Assembly (NCBI GenBank): GCA_002385815.1 | Contig: DGEE01000097.1 | Coordinates: 1 to 5,236 of the forward strand | Reading direction: 5' to 3' | From: Hungateiclostridiaceae bacterium UBA3934 | GTDB taxonomy: Bacteria; Bacillota; Clostridia; Acetivibrionales; DTU013 | Length of the DNA: 5,236 bases | Part shown: positions 1 to 5,236 of the stretch, one piece after another | Layout of the letters: every line of letters begins with the position of its first letter | How positions within the stretch are numbered: the stretch's first letter is position 1 | Program-made: the position numbers and the translations under genes | The notes under the pieces: generated by a model | Databases searched by the model: none | What the model saw: only the letters and a program-made list of their open reading frames with translations | What the model was told of the DNA's origin: nothing

Positions 1-20
1 ACCATACTGTATGCATTTAT

Positions 21-61
21 TCAAGAAATATAAAGAAAGGGATACTGCTTTGAGTATCCCT
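21..61 (-). terminator. Rho-independent terminator of the minus-strand gene cluster
   Basis: AGGGATACT (38-46) and AGTATCCCT (53-61) form a perfect 9-bp stem around a 6-base loop. Read on the minus strand, the stem is followed at once by TTTCTTTATATTTCTTG, a U-rich tail. It lies about 30 bases beyond the stop codon of the membrane-protein gene, the right place to end minus-strand transcription. On the plus strand no T run directly follows this stem, so the minus direction is the supported one. Confidence 0.8.
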
Positions 62-91
62 GCAAATCTGACGATTTGATTTTTAAGTGCT

Positions 92-892
92 TCAGGCAAC
101 AGCTCTTCCTGTTTTTTCGCGGTAGATCATCATTGAGAACACTGCCATGACAAAATGCTGGATCGTTGGTATTGCACTGAGGATTATCACGCCAAGAAGA
201 GGTATCCGGCCGAAAAATCCGAGTATTGATGATGCGATACCTGCAACTATGCCGACCAGCACCGAGATGCCGAGCACTGTCCAGAAACATGATCTGACGA
301 TTTCGATGGATTTCTTGAAAGCAGCGAATACATCGAGACCGTCGACGACCATTGAAGGGAACCAGAGGCTGGTGAGTGCTCCGAATGCCACGACAAAGAG
401 GGCAAGAGCGATGAGCACTATAAACATCAGCGCAATGCCAAAACCTTTCAGAAGAGACACCAACAGAACCATAAGCAACATGATCAATACTCCGGCGATG
501 CCGATAACCAGGTTGACTACCAGTGTTCCGACAAAGTACATGATAAACTTTACGAAATTGTCGCTTATTGCCGCCCCTATGTCATTCAGTGTTGCACTTC
601 CTGTTTCCAGTCTTTTGTTTATAAGTCCATATGTAGCGGGTTCATAGATGAACCGTGCAATAAATGCGACGATGCCGCTTCCCACTGTGAGTGCCAGTAT
701 AGTCGGTATCGTTTTGAACAATGATTCGGCACTTGTAAAGTTGTTGACGTCTGCCAGCGACAGGATACTAGCCAGACCAGCCGCTTCTCCTGCACCCCTT
801 ATGAGGGCTGAAATGGCCAGCAACACGAACAGCGGGATGATGAGAATCCAGTTTTTGATAGTGAAATCAACTGCATTGGATAGATATTTCAT
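92..892 (-). CDS. Polytopic membrane protein of unknown function, GPDPase-membrane-domain/DUF7847-like
   Basis: This is a 266-residue integral membrane protein with no recognised catalytic motif. Hydrophobic segments lie at about residues 15-31, 61-81, 114-148 (long, possibly two helices), 151-178, 202-228 and 231-256, so about six or seven membrane spans, with no cleavable signal peptide apparent. Between the later spans the pattern WFPSMVVDGLDVFAAFKKS, followed by an amphipathic stretch ending in R-S-C-F-W, resembles the conserved loop of the membrane-domain superfamily around PF10110 (glycerophosphodiester phosphodiesterase membrane domain) and DUF7847. That assignment is from memory of the pattern, not a search. 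The start ATG is well supported: GGAGGTG (903-897) sits six bases upstream, counted from GGAGG. The gene is last in the minus-strand cluster, 97 bases after tmcAL and just before a strong terminator. The family is often called a hypothetical protein; a transport or lipid-related role would be guesswork. Confidence 0.85.
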   Translation of the reverse strand: MKYLSNAVDFTIKNWILIIPLFVLLAISALIRGAGEAAGLASILSLADVNNFTSAESLFKTIPTILALTVGSGIVAFIARFIYEPATYGLINKRLETGSATLNDIGAAISDNFVKFIMYFVGTLVVNLVIGIAGVLIMLLMVLLVSLLKGFGIALMFIVLIALALFVVAFGALTSLWFPSMVVDGLDVFAAFKKSIEIVRSCFWTVLGISVLVGIVAGIASSILGFFGRIPLLGVIILSAIPTIQHFVMAVFSMMIYREKTGRAVA

Positions 893-913
893 ACAACACC
901 TCCATCATGTTTA

Positions 914-934
914 TATATACCTATTCTATATACC
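914..934 (-). repeat. 13-bp-spaced direct repeat TATATACC in the tmcAL/membrane-gene gap
   Basis: TATATACC occurs at 914-921 and again at 927-934, with a 13-base period. On the minus strand it reads as GGTATATA twice, just upstream of the ribosome binding site of the membrane-protein gene. The stretch is AT-rich and includes a -10-like TAGAAT, but no acceptable -35 element was found at 16-18 bases. It could be a promoter/operator for the last gene or simply low-complexity AT sequence. Confidence 0.3.
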
Positions 935-989
935 TTGAAAAATTCCTTCCTGTATACGAAATAAACAAGAAATGATTCGCAGATTTCTA

Positions 990-2264
990 TTATTTTATTG
1001 TAGAACCGTCTACATTTATGACATTTTGAGTAAAATCGCTGCCTGATGTCCTGTAATATGGATTTTCATATCCCAGCACATACTGGTTGGTGGCAGCGTT
1101 TTCGAGAGCAAGCATTTCCGAAACGCCCGGGGTATCCGAGGTTTTGAAATCTGCAGTCTTTGTGATGACAGGCAGTCCGGTTTTTCCCCTGATGGAAGAC
1201 AGGAGCTGTCTGCCTGTTTGGGTGAAGCCGAGTATCCTGATGTATGAAGGGCCTTTGAGACTGTTGAAATAAGCGAATTTCCTGCTGTCCAGCCCGATCA
1301 GCAGACTGAACAGTATCCTTTGTATCCTGGTGCCGGTATAACGTCTGGTGGCGATATTGCTGACAAGTTCTTCATATGTGCCGGATTTTTCTGCTGCCAG
1401 CTTGAGCCTGTTTTCAAGCCCTGCCTCCATGTAGGGGAGACTTCTCAGTTCATCCACAGGTGTTCTTCTTATCAACGAGATTAATGAAGCTCCGAAGTCA
1501 GACGGGAAAACCGGGCCTCTTCCAAGTTCGATCTCGCGTTCCAGTACCGACAGAGCTTTTGTGGGCATGGATGCTTCGATGAGTTTTTTTGCACATCTCC
1601 ATTGATTAACACTTAAAATGTTTCTTATGGAAGTGGCGCTGCTGAATTTGCCGCTTAATTCTGTCGAATTATAGTCGCTGCCGATCCTGCTGATGGTGAC
1701 AGGTTTTATTTTGCTGTCCAGGCGCAGCAGAGCCTTGAGGTATTCTATGCCCAGTATGTTGTTGGAACTCTTCAGCAAGCGGGTAAGATCAGCTTTCCCG
1801 TGTCTGCCCCTCAAATAGCCGGACAGAGCTTTTTGTCTTGCGGAAGGGAACGAGTGGCCGTCGGACAGGTGGTTTTTAAGAAGATCCTTGTATTCTTCCG
1901 GCTCATCAGCCAGGATGGAGGCGATTGCCTGCAGATCTTCGATATCGCCGGACTCACTGCCGAAACACATGGCATCCACGACGCCCAAACTGTCGAGCAG
2001 CCTGACTGCGCCGTATGCGAAGTATTCAGCGCTGCCCATGGCGTATGCGACAGGCAGCTCGATCACCAGGTCTGCTCCGGACAGCAGTGCCATTTCAGCC
2101 CGTGCCCATTTGCTGACAACGGCTGGTTCGCCCCGCTGTGTATAGTTGCCGCTCATCACAACGACGACACAATCTGCTTCTGTCAGACTGCGGGAAGACT
2201 GCAGATGATAAAGGTGCCCGTAATGGAACGGATTGTATTCAGCTACGATACCGACAACTTTCAT
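990..2264 (-). CDS. tmcAL: tRNA(Met) cytidine acetate ligase (TmcAL, YlbM family)
   Basis: TmcAL activates acetate with ATP and forms N4-acetylcytidine at the wobble position (C34) of elongator tRNA-Met, which secures correct AUG/AUA reading. It is a cytosolic enzyme of the nucleotidyltransferase fold. The 424-residue product is close to the usual family length of about 400-415. The N-terminus has the signature AEYNPFHYGH, with the HxGH nucleotide-binding motif at residues 14-17. GNYTQRGEPA at about 39-48 and the second nucleotide-binding signature FSSATSIR at 207-214 are also present. Further family-like blocks are AGLENRL (281-287), RYTGTRIQRIL (308-318) and NPYYRTSGSDF (401-411). The ATG at 2264 is preceded by GGGAGG (2275-2270) with five bases between, and the N-terminal sheet residues begin directly at the methionine. 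It starts 33 bases after the stop of the acsE-like gene, so the two are probably one operon. Nothing appears truncated. The family was long annotated as 'nucleotidyltransferase' or UPF0348. Confidence 0.96.
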   Translation of the reverse strand: MKVVGIVAEYNPFHYGHLYHLQSSRSLTEADCVVVVMSGNYTQRGEPAVVSKWARAEMALLSGADLVIELPVAYAMGSAEYFAYGAVRLLDSLGVVDAMCFGSESGDIEDLQAIASILADEPEEYKDLLKNHLSDGHSFPSARQKALSGYLRGRHGKADLTRLLKSSNNILGIEYLKALLRLDSKIKPVTISRIGSDYNSTELSGKFSSATSIRNILSVNQWRCAKKLIEASMPTKALSVLEREIELGRGPVFPSDFGASLISLIRRTPVDELRSLPYMEAGLENRLKLAAEKSGTYEELVSNIATRRYTGTRIQRILFSLLIGLDSRKFAYFNSLKGPSYIRILGFTQTGRQLLSSIRGKTGLPVITKTADFKTSDTPGVSEMLALENAATNQYVLGYENPYYRTSGSDFTQNVINVDGSTIK

Positions 2265-2297
2265 TGGATCCTCCCGGCATCTGTGCGAATGCTCATA

Positions 2298-3098
2298 CTA
2301 AGGCAGGTCGATAAGACCTTCTCTGTATTTCTCCAGATAATTCATACAGAAGTCGTCATTGCCCAGCAGTGCTTCTGCCGCATATATGTAAGCCATCAGC
2401 CTTTTGTCCAGCGGATCCAGGATGGCTGAGTCCAGACCGCAGGTCATAGCAGCGATCAGAAAAGCCTGATTCAGGATTTTCCTTGCGGGCAGGCCGAAGG
2501 ATATATTGCTCAATCCGCATGTTATATGCACTCCAGGGAATTTCGTACGGACACTGCGGATCGTCTCAAGTGCCACTGTGCCGTAATGTGAACCGGTGCT
2601 TACCGGTCTGATCATTGGATCGATGAAGATGTCTGAAATGTCGATGCCTTTTGCAGTAAGGCCGGTGATAAGCTTGTCTGCTATAGCCACTCTTTCCTCA
2701 GTCGTTTCCGGCATCCCGCTGTCATCCATGCAGAGGGCGATCACTCTTGTGCCATATTCAAGCACAAGCGGCAGTATGGAATCATATCTTTCCTTTTCAA
2801 GTGTGATGGAGTTGATGATTGGTTTCGATGCGGTTATTTTCAACGCTCTTTCTATTGCTTCAGGATTGGGAGAATCAATGGAGAGCGGCGCGTCTACGGC
2901 TTCCTGTGCTGTTTTGACCAGCCATTCCAGCTTCTCAGGTTCACCTTCCACAAACATGCCTGCATTCAGATCGATATACGATGCCCCTGCATCAAGCTGC
3001 TTTCTGGCCATATCATGCACGAACACGGCATCGAGGGATTCGATGGCTGCTTTCGCTGCTTTATTGGTGCTGTTGAGTTTTTCACCGATTATGATCAT
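2298..3098 (-). CDS. Methyltetrahydrofolate:corrinoid methyltransferase, AcsE-like (pterin-binding TIM barrel)
   Basis: Enzymes of this family move the methyl group of 5-methyltetrahydrofolate to the cobalt of a corrinoid protein, as AcsE does in the Wood-Ljungdahl pathway. Related domains occur in MetH and in demethylation systems. The 266-residue product matches the length of Moorella AcsE and keeps its pterin-site residues at nearly the same numbers: D75 in LSIDSPN, N96 in IINS, D160 in FIDPMI and N198 in GLSNISFG. Other barrel landmarks are IIIGEKLN at the N-terminus and YIDLNAG at about 41-47. The frame stays open upstream to a TTG at 3134 and an ATG at 3110. I chose the ATG at 3098 because family members begin at M-I-I-I-G-E, and GAAAGGA (3116-3110) lies 11 bases upstream; for 3110 that site would touch the start. 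No corrinoid protein, acsCD or methyl-branch gene is visible, so the partner is unknown. Older annotation would call it dihydropteroate synthase-like, but the AcsE resemblance is stronger. I leave the symbol blank because the physiological role is unproven. Confidence 0.9.
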   Translation of the reverse strand: MIIIGEKLNSTNKAAKAAIESLDAVFVHDMARKQLDAGASYIDLNAGMFVEGEPEKLEWLVKTAQEAVDAPLSIDSPNPEAIERALKITASKPIINSITLEKERYDSILPLVLEYGTRVIALCMDDSGMPETTEERVAIADKLITGLTAKGIDISDIFIDPMIRPVSTGSHYGTVALETIRSVRTKFPGVHITCGLSNISFGLPARKILNQAFLIAAMTCGLDSAILDPLDKRLMAYIYAAEALLGNDDFCMNYLEKYREGLIDLP

Positions 3099-3130
3099 GC
3101 TGCTGTCCATCCTTTCATGAATGTGTATTC

Positions 3131-3297
3131 TCAAGGCATTCCGGAATTTGCACCTGGAACACGTAGCAGGTGTTCCGAGGGCATCCTGAAAATCTCACCT
3201 GCGACGCGCTTCTGAAAATCCTTCGGCAAGTTCCGGATAAGTGTGTCGGAATACGCCTGAAAATATTCTCAAGCCAGTCCAACGCATATCTTACCAT
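3131..3297 (-). pseudogene. Possible small gene broken by a one-base slip, upstream of the acsE-like gene
   Basis: On the minus strand an ATG at 3297 opens M-V-R-Y-A-L-D-W-L-E-N-I-F. The frame that continues sensibly is reached only by adding one T to the T4 run at 3263-3260. It then reads through QAYSDTLIRNLPKDFQKRV and on to a stop at 3133-3131, about 56 residues in total. The joined product is amphipathic with natural-looking codons. It would end 32 bases before the acsE-like ATG, similar to the spacing between the next two genes. Without the extra base, the first frame continues to 3115 with a less protein-like cysteine/arginine-rich tail. The upstream frame is also open back to about 3408 (hydrophobic), but it has no ribosome binding site. 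I do not recognise the protein. This may be a real frameshift, a sequencing error or chance. Confidence 0.25.
3151..3176 (-). promoter_or_regulatory. Overlapping, mutually exclusive inverted repeats in the acsE-like gene leader
   Basis: GGAACAC (3156-3162) and GTGTTCC (3170-3176) form a perfect 7-bp stem with a 7-base loop. CACCTG (3151-3156) and CAGGTG (3167-3172) form a perfect 6-bp stem with a 10-base loop. The two share bases and cannot form together. They sit about 50-80 bases upstream of the acsE-like start codon. No ligand-binding core was recognised, so a switching role is only inferred; a protein-binding site or chance is also possible. Confidence 0.35.
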
Positions 3298-3326
3298 ATT
3301 ATACCCCAGCAGTTGGCTGCAAACAA
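3298..3326 (-). promoter_or_regulatory. Candidate sigma-A promoter for the acsE-like/tmcAL operon
   Basis: On the minus strand TTGTTT (3326-3321) is followed after 17 bases by a perfect TATAAT (3303-3298). The -10 and the spacing are ideal; the -35 matches TTGACA at only three of six positions. Initiation near 3291 would leave a leader of about 190 bases before the acsE-like gene. If the small gene starting at 3297 is real, this -10 lies immediately before its ATG and could not serve it with a normal ribosome binding site. Confidence 0.5.
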
Positions 3327-3465
3327 GAAATAATAACCGCCCGCCGGGCAATTGACACAGTATGAGCAGAAATACAGCTAAAGTCCTCACAGCCATATGT
3401 GTGCCCAAATTCAGCCAGAAATCTGATAACCATTTTATGATTTTGGCAGTTCAGGATATGGCAGA

Positions 3466-3494
3466 TAGAAAACGTTGTCCGCTTATTGTATAAT
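3466..3494 (+). promoter_or_regulatory. Sigma-A promoter for priA
   Basis: TAGAAA (3466-3471) matches TTGACA at four of six positions and is followed after exactly 17 bases by a perfect TATAAT (3489-3494). Transcription should start near 3501, about 93 bases before the priA ATG. No competing start signal of this quality was seen closer to priA. Confidence 0.7.
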
Positions 3495-3500
3495 CTAATC

Positions 3501-3546
3501 GAATACGGAAGGGGATGTTTCCTGATTTTATGATTTAACCGTATTC
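3501..3546 (+). promoter_or_regulatory. 5'-terminal stem-loop of the priA leader
   Basis: GAATACGG (3501-3508) and CCGTATTC (3539-3546) are a perfect 8-bp inverted repeat. A shorter GGAA/TTCC pairing is nested inside (3507-3510 with 3518-3521), overlapping the end of the outer arm. The left arm begins at the start site predicted from the TATAAT box, so the transcript would begin with this stem. Terminal stems of this kind are known to protect bacterial mRNAs from 5'-end decay. No U tract follows the stem, so it is not a standard terminator. Confidence 0.45.
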
Positions 3547-3556
3547 TGACGGGGAA

Positions 3557-3580
3557 GGATCGATCCGGGATTTATCGGAT
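3557..3580 (+). repeat. Palindrome and overlapping small stem just before the priA ribosome binding site
   Basis: GGATCGATCC (3557-3566) is a perfect 10-bp palindrome. ATCCG (3563-3567) can instead pair with CGGAT (3576-3580), ending one base before the purine-rich ribosome binding site. The pairings overlap and exclude each other. The stems are short, so any effect on priA translation is speculative. Confidence 0.25.
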
Positions 3581-3593
3581 GGAAGGGGAGAAG

Positions 3594-5236
3594 ATGGGAA
3601 GAATCGCTGTTGTAGTCATAAATGGTACGACCCGTGAGTTTGATAAAGAATATCATTATCTTGTCCCCAGGGAGTTCTGTGACAGCCTGGAGCCAGGGAT
3701 GAGAGTCATCGTGCCTTTCGGGAGAGCAAATAAATCTAAGGAAGGTTATGTAATAGGTTTTGCTGAGCGCTCGGAATTTGATGGGCTCAAGGAGATAAAG
3801 AAGGTCGTGGACAGGAAACCGGTGCTGCTGCCTTCGCAAATAGACCTTGCTGTCTGGATGAAGCGCAGGTATTTCTGTACATACAGCCAGGCTATCAGAT
3901 GCATGCTGCCGCCGGGTATCGATGTCAGAAGCCTTCGGGTGGTCAGGCTTGATGACAACGGCAGTCATACGGATGACGGCCTGCCTGATGGAGAGTATGA
4001 AAAGCTTACACCAAATAAAAGGTTGCTGATCGATCTGCTCAGGTCGAAGGACGGAAGTGTTGAGTATGACGAGCTGAGAAGGATGTACGGAAAGAAAAGC
4101 AATTTCAGCAGAAATGTAAGAGAGCTTGCTGAGCAGGGTCTTATCAGTATAACAGAGCAATATTCAATGGCTATCAGGGCAAAGACTGTCAGGGCTGCAT
4201 GCCTGGCCATGGCTCCAGAGGAAGTGTCTTCGGATATAGAGACAGGTGTTATAAAAAGGATACAGCAGATACGAGTCCTTGAGATGTTGCTGGAAAATGA
4301 ATATATAGCAGCGGCGGACCTTGCCAGGTTTGCCGGCGTATCTCCTCCGGTGCTGGATACACTTAGCAAGTATGGGTACATAAGATATATAGATGTCGAA
4401 GTGGAAAGAGATCCACTGAAGCACAGGGAGATCGAACCGACAAAGCCCATGGAGCCGACCCGTGAGCAGAAGTCGGCGCTGGAAAGCATCAGAAATCTCA
4501 TCGATACCGGGAAATTCAATGAGGTGCTGCTGCATGGAGTTACGGGGAGCGGAAAGACCGAGGTTTATCTGCAACTCATCGGCTATGTGCTGGAAAAAGG
4601 CAGACAGGCCATAGTGCTTGTGCCGGAGATATCGCTGACACCGCAGATGGTGGACCGCTTCAGAGGCCGATTCGGGGACATGGTGGCTGTCATGCACAGC
4701 AGACTGTCTCCTGGAGAACGTTTTGACCAGTGGAGGCTAATCCGGGATGGGAGAGTAAAAGTGGTGGTCGGTGCCAGATCTGCCGTGTTTGCACCGTTTG
4801 AAAATCCCGGCCTCATCATCATCGATGAAGAACATGAAACTACATATAAATCGGAGATCACACCCAAATACACTGCAGCACAGATAGCGGCAAAAAGGTG
4901 CATGTACAGCGGTGCGGTGTTGCTATACGGCTCGGCAACTCCTTCAGTCAGCACGTATCAGCGGGCTCTTGACGGAAAAATCAGTCTGGTGGTTATGAAG
5001 GAGAGGGCCAATGAGCTGTTGCTGCCAGACGTTTGCATGGTCGACATGAGAAAGGAACTGGAACTGGGCAACAGGAGCATATTCAGCTCACTTCTTTCTG
5101 CCGAGATCGAAAAAAACATTGCCAGCGGTCAGCAGACCATGCTTTTCCTCAATAAAAGAGGCTATGCTTCATTCGTTTTATGCAGGAACTGCGGGATCAG
5201 ACTGAAGTGCAGGCACTGCAGCATCACAATGACTTA
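3594..5236 (+). CDS. priA: Primosomal protein N' (replication restart DNA helicase PriA), 5' part
   Basis: PriA recognises stalled forks and D-loops, unwinds DNA 3' to 5' with ATP and helps reload the replicative helicase. The first 547 codons are present and the gene runs off the right edge; Bacillota homologues have about 730-800 residues, so roughly the last quarter is missing. The N-terminal 3'-DNA-binding domain (about 1-105) starts GRIAVVVIN and ends near LPPG. A winged-helix region follows at about 138-270. The helicase core shows Walker A GVTGSGKTEVY (K321), VPEISLTPQ (343-351), GARSAVFAPF, the DEEH box (411-414), GSATPS (446-451) and NKRGY (520-524). The first zinc cysteines are C530, C533, C539 and C542. 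I chose the ATG at 3594 because AAGGGGAG (3583-3590) lies a few bases upstream and the family N-terminus begins there. An in-frame ATG at 3579 would add five residues but has a poorer site. The gene diverges from the acsE-like operon and has its own promoter. All visible motifs are intact. Confidence 0.97.
   Translation, partial: MGRIAVVVINGTTREFDKEYHYLVPREFCDSLEPGMRVIVPFGRANKSKEGYVIGFAERSEFDGLKEIKKVVDRKPVLLPSQIDLAVWMKRRYFCTYSQAIRCMLPPGIDVRSLRVVRLDDNGSHTDDGLPDGEYEKLTPNKRLLIDLLRSKDGSVEYDELRRMYGKKSNFSRNVRELAEQGLISITEQYSMAIRAKTVRAACLAMAPEEVSSDIETGVIKRIQQIRVLEMLLENEYIAAADLARFAGVSPPVLDTLSKYGYIRYIDVEVERDPLKHREIEPTKPMEPTREQKSALESIRNLIDTGKFNEVLLHGVTGSGKTEVYLQLIGYVLEKGRQAIVLVPEISLTPQMVDRFRGRFGDMVAVMHSRLSPGERFDQWRLIRDGRVKVVVGARSAVFAPFENPGLIIIDEEHETTYKSEITPKYTAAQIAAKRCMYSGAVLLYGSATPSVSTYQRALDGKISLVVMKERANELLLPDVCMVDMRKELELGNRSIFSSLLSAEIEKNIASGQQTMLFLNKRGYASFVLCRNCGIRLKCRHCSITMT

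Larger units (their letters stand above)
3099..3593. other. Divergent intergenic region with promoters, hairpins and a possible gene remnant
   Basis: These 495 bases separate the minus-strand acsE-like gene from plus-strand priA. From left to right they hold the possible broken small gene and the inverted-repeat cluster (3131-3297), a minus-strand promoter candidate (3298-3326), a stretch with nothing I can assign (3327-3465), the priA promoter (3466-3494) and the priA leader with its hairpin. A separate 30-codon open frame (minus, 3287 to 3195) starts with ATG but has no ribosome binding site. I looked for and did not recognise T-box, cobalamin, SAM, THF, ZTP, glycine or c-di-GMP riboswitch core sequences. 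Confidence 0.6.

Noticed and set aside
21..938. Plus-strand frames at 147-647 and 648-938 and a minus-strand frame at 21-290
   Set aside because: They overlap the membrane-protein gene, which has a perfect ribosome binding site and coherent hydrophobic spans. The 21-290 frame also runs through the terminator.
968..988. AGAAAT/ATTTCT inverted repeat just after tmcAL as a terminator
   Set aside because: The stem is only six pairs, nearly all A-T, and the tail is interrupted. It is too weak to call, so read-through into the membrane-protein gene remains likely.
1800..3120. Plus-strand open frames opposite tmcAL and the acsE-like gene, the longest 209 codons at 1800-2429
   Set aside because: They are mirror frames of two confidently identified genes and cross the boundary between them without any recognisable protein pattern.
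3170..3355. Short plus-strand open frames in the intergenic region (3015-3215 and 3170-3355)
   Set aside because: They have no ribosome binding site or protein-like pattern, and one overlaps the acsE-like start.
3352..3380. Perfect TTGACA on the plus strand as a second priA promoter
   Set aside because: No acceptable -10 hexamer lies 16-18 bases downstream, while the promoter at 3466-3494 is better in both elements and position.
3528..4954. Several minus-strand open frames opposite priA (starting near 4160, 4519, 4697 and 4954)
   Set aside because: They lie antisense to a clear priA with all helicase motifs intact. They have serine/leucine-rich or otherwise unnatural composition and no domain signatures.
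1..5236. Mobile elements, CRISPR arrays, tRNAs, rRNAs or a novel defence-type system
   Set aside because: No transposase or integrase signatures, long terminal repeats, regularly spaced repeats, CCA-ended cloverleaf or defence-domain motifs were seen. The genes are core chromosomal types.

Overview
This window looks like a chromosomal housekeeping segment of an anaerobic Bacillota, most likely a Clostridia-type genome. The reasons are the strong purine-rich ribosome binding sites (GGAGGTG, GGGAGG, AAGGGGAG), a TmcAL/YlbM-type tRNA acetylation enzyme, a Clostridia-style PriA, and an AcsE-like methyltetrahydrofolate:corrinoid methyltransferase as found in corrinoid-using anaerobes. Composition is moderate in GC with frequent AGA/AGG and ATA codons. 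I cannot name a genus from the sequence.

Layout. The minus strand carries three genes in the order acsE-like methyltransferase (3098 to 2298), tmcAL (2264 to 990) and a polytopic membrane protein (892 to 92). The first two are 33 bases apart and almost certainly cotranscribed. The third follows after 97 bases and may be read from the same transcript or from its own promoter. A clear intrinsic terminator (stem at 38-61 with a U-rich tail) closes the minus-strand unit. The plus strand carries the 5' part of priA, from 3594 past the right edge of the window (547 codons visible).

Between the divergent units lies a 495-base intergenic region (3099-3593). It holds a convincing promoter for priA (TAGAAA, 17 bases, TATAAT). 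The priA leader appears to begin with a perfect 8-bp terminal stem. On the other strand is a plausible promoter for the acsE-like gene, which would give a leader of about 190 bases. That leader region contains overlapping, mutually exclusive inverted repeats. It also reads like a small gene broken by a one-base slip in a T run.

Functionally the products are a folate/corrinoid one-carbon enzyme, a tRNA wobble-base modification enzyme, an uncharacterised membrane protein and the replication-restart helicase. No single pathway joins them. No mobile element, CRISPR array, tRNA, rRNA or recognisable riboswitch class was seen. The coding part is ordinary; the points worth checking lie in the intergenic region.
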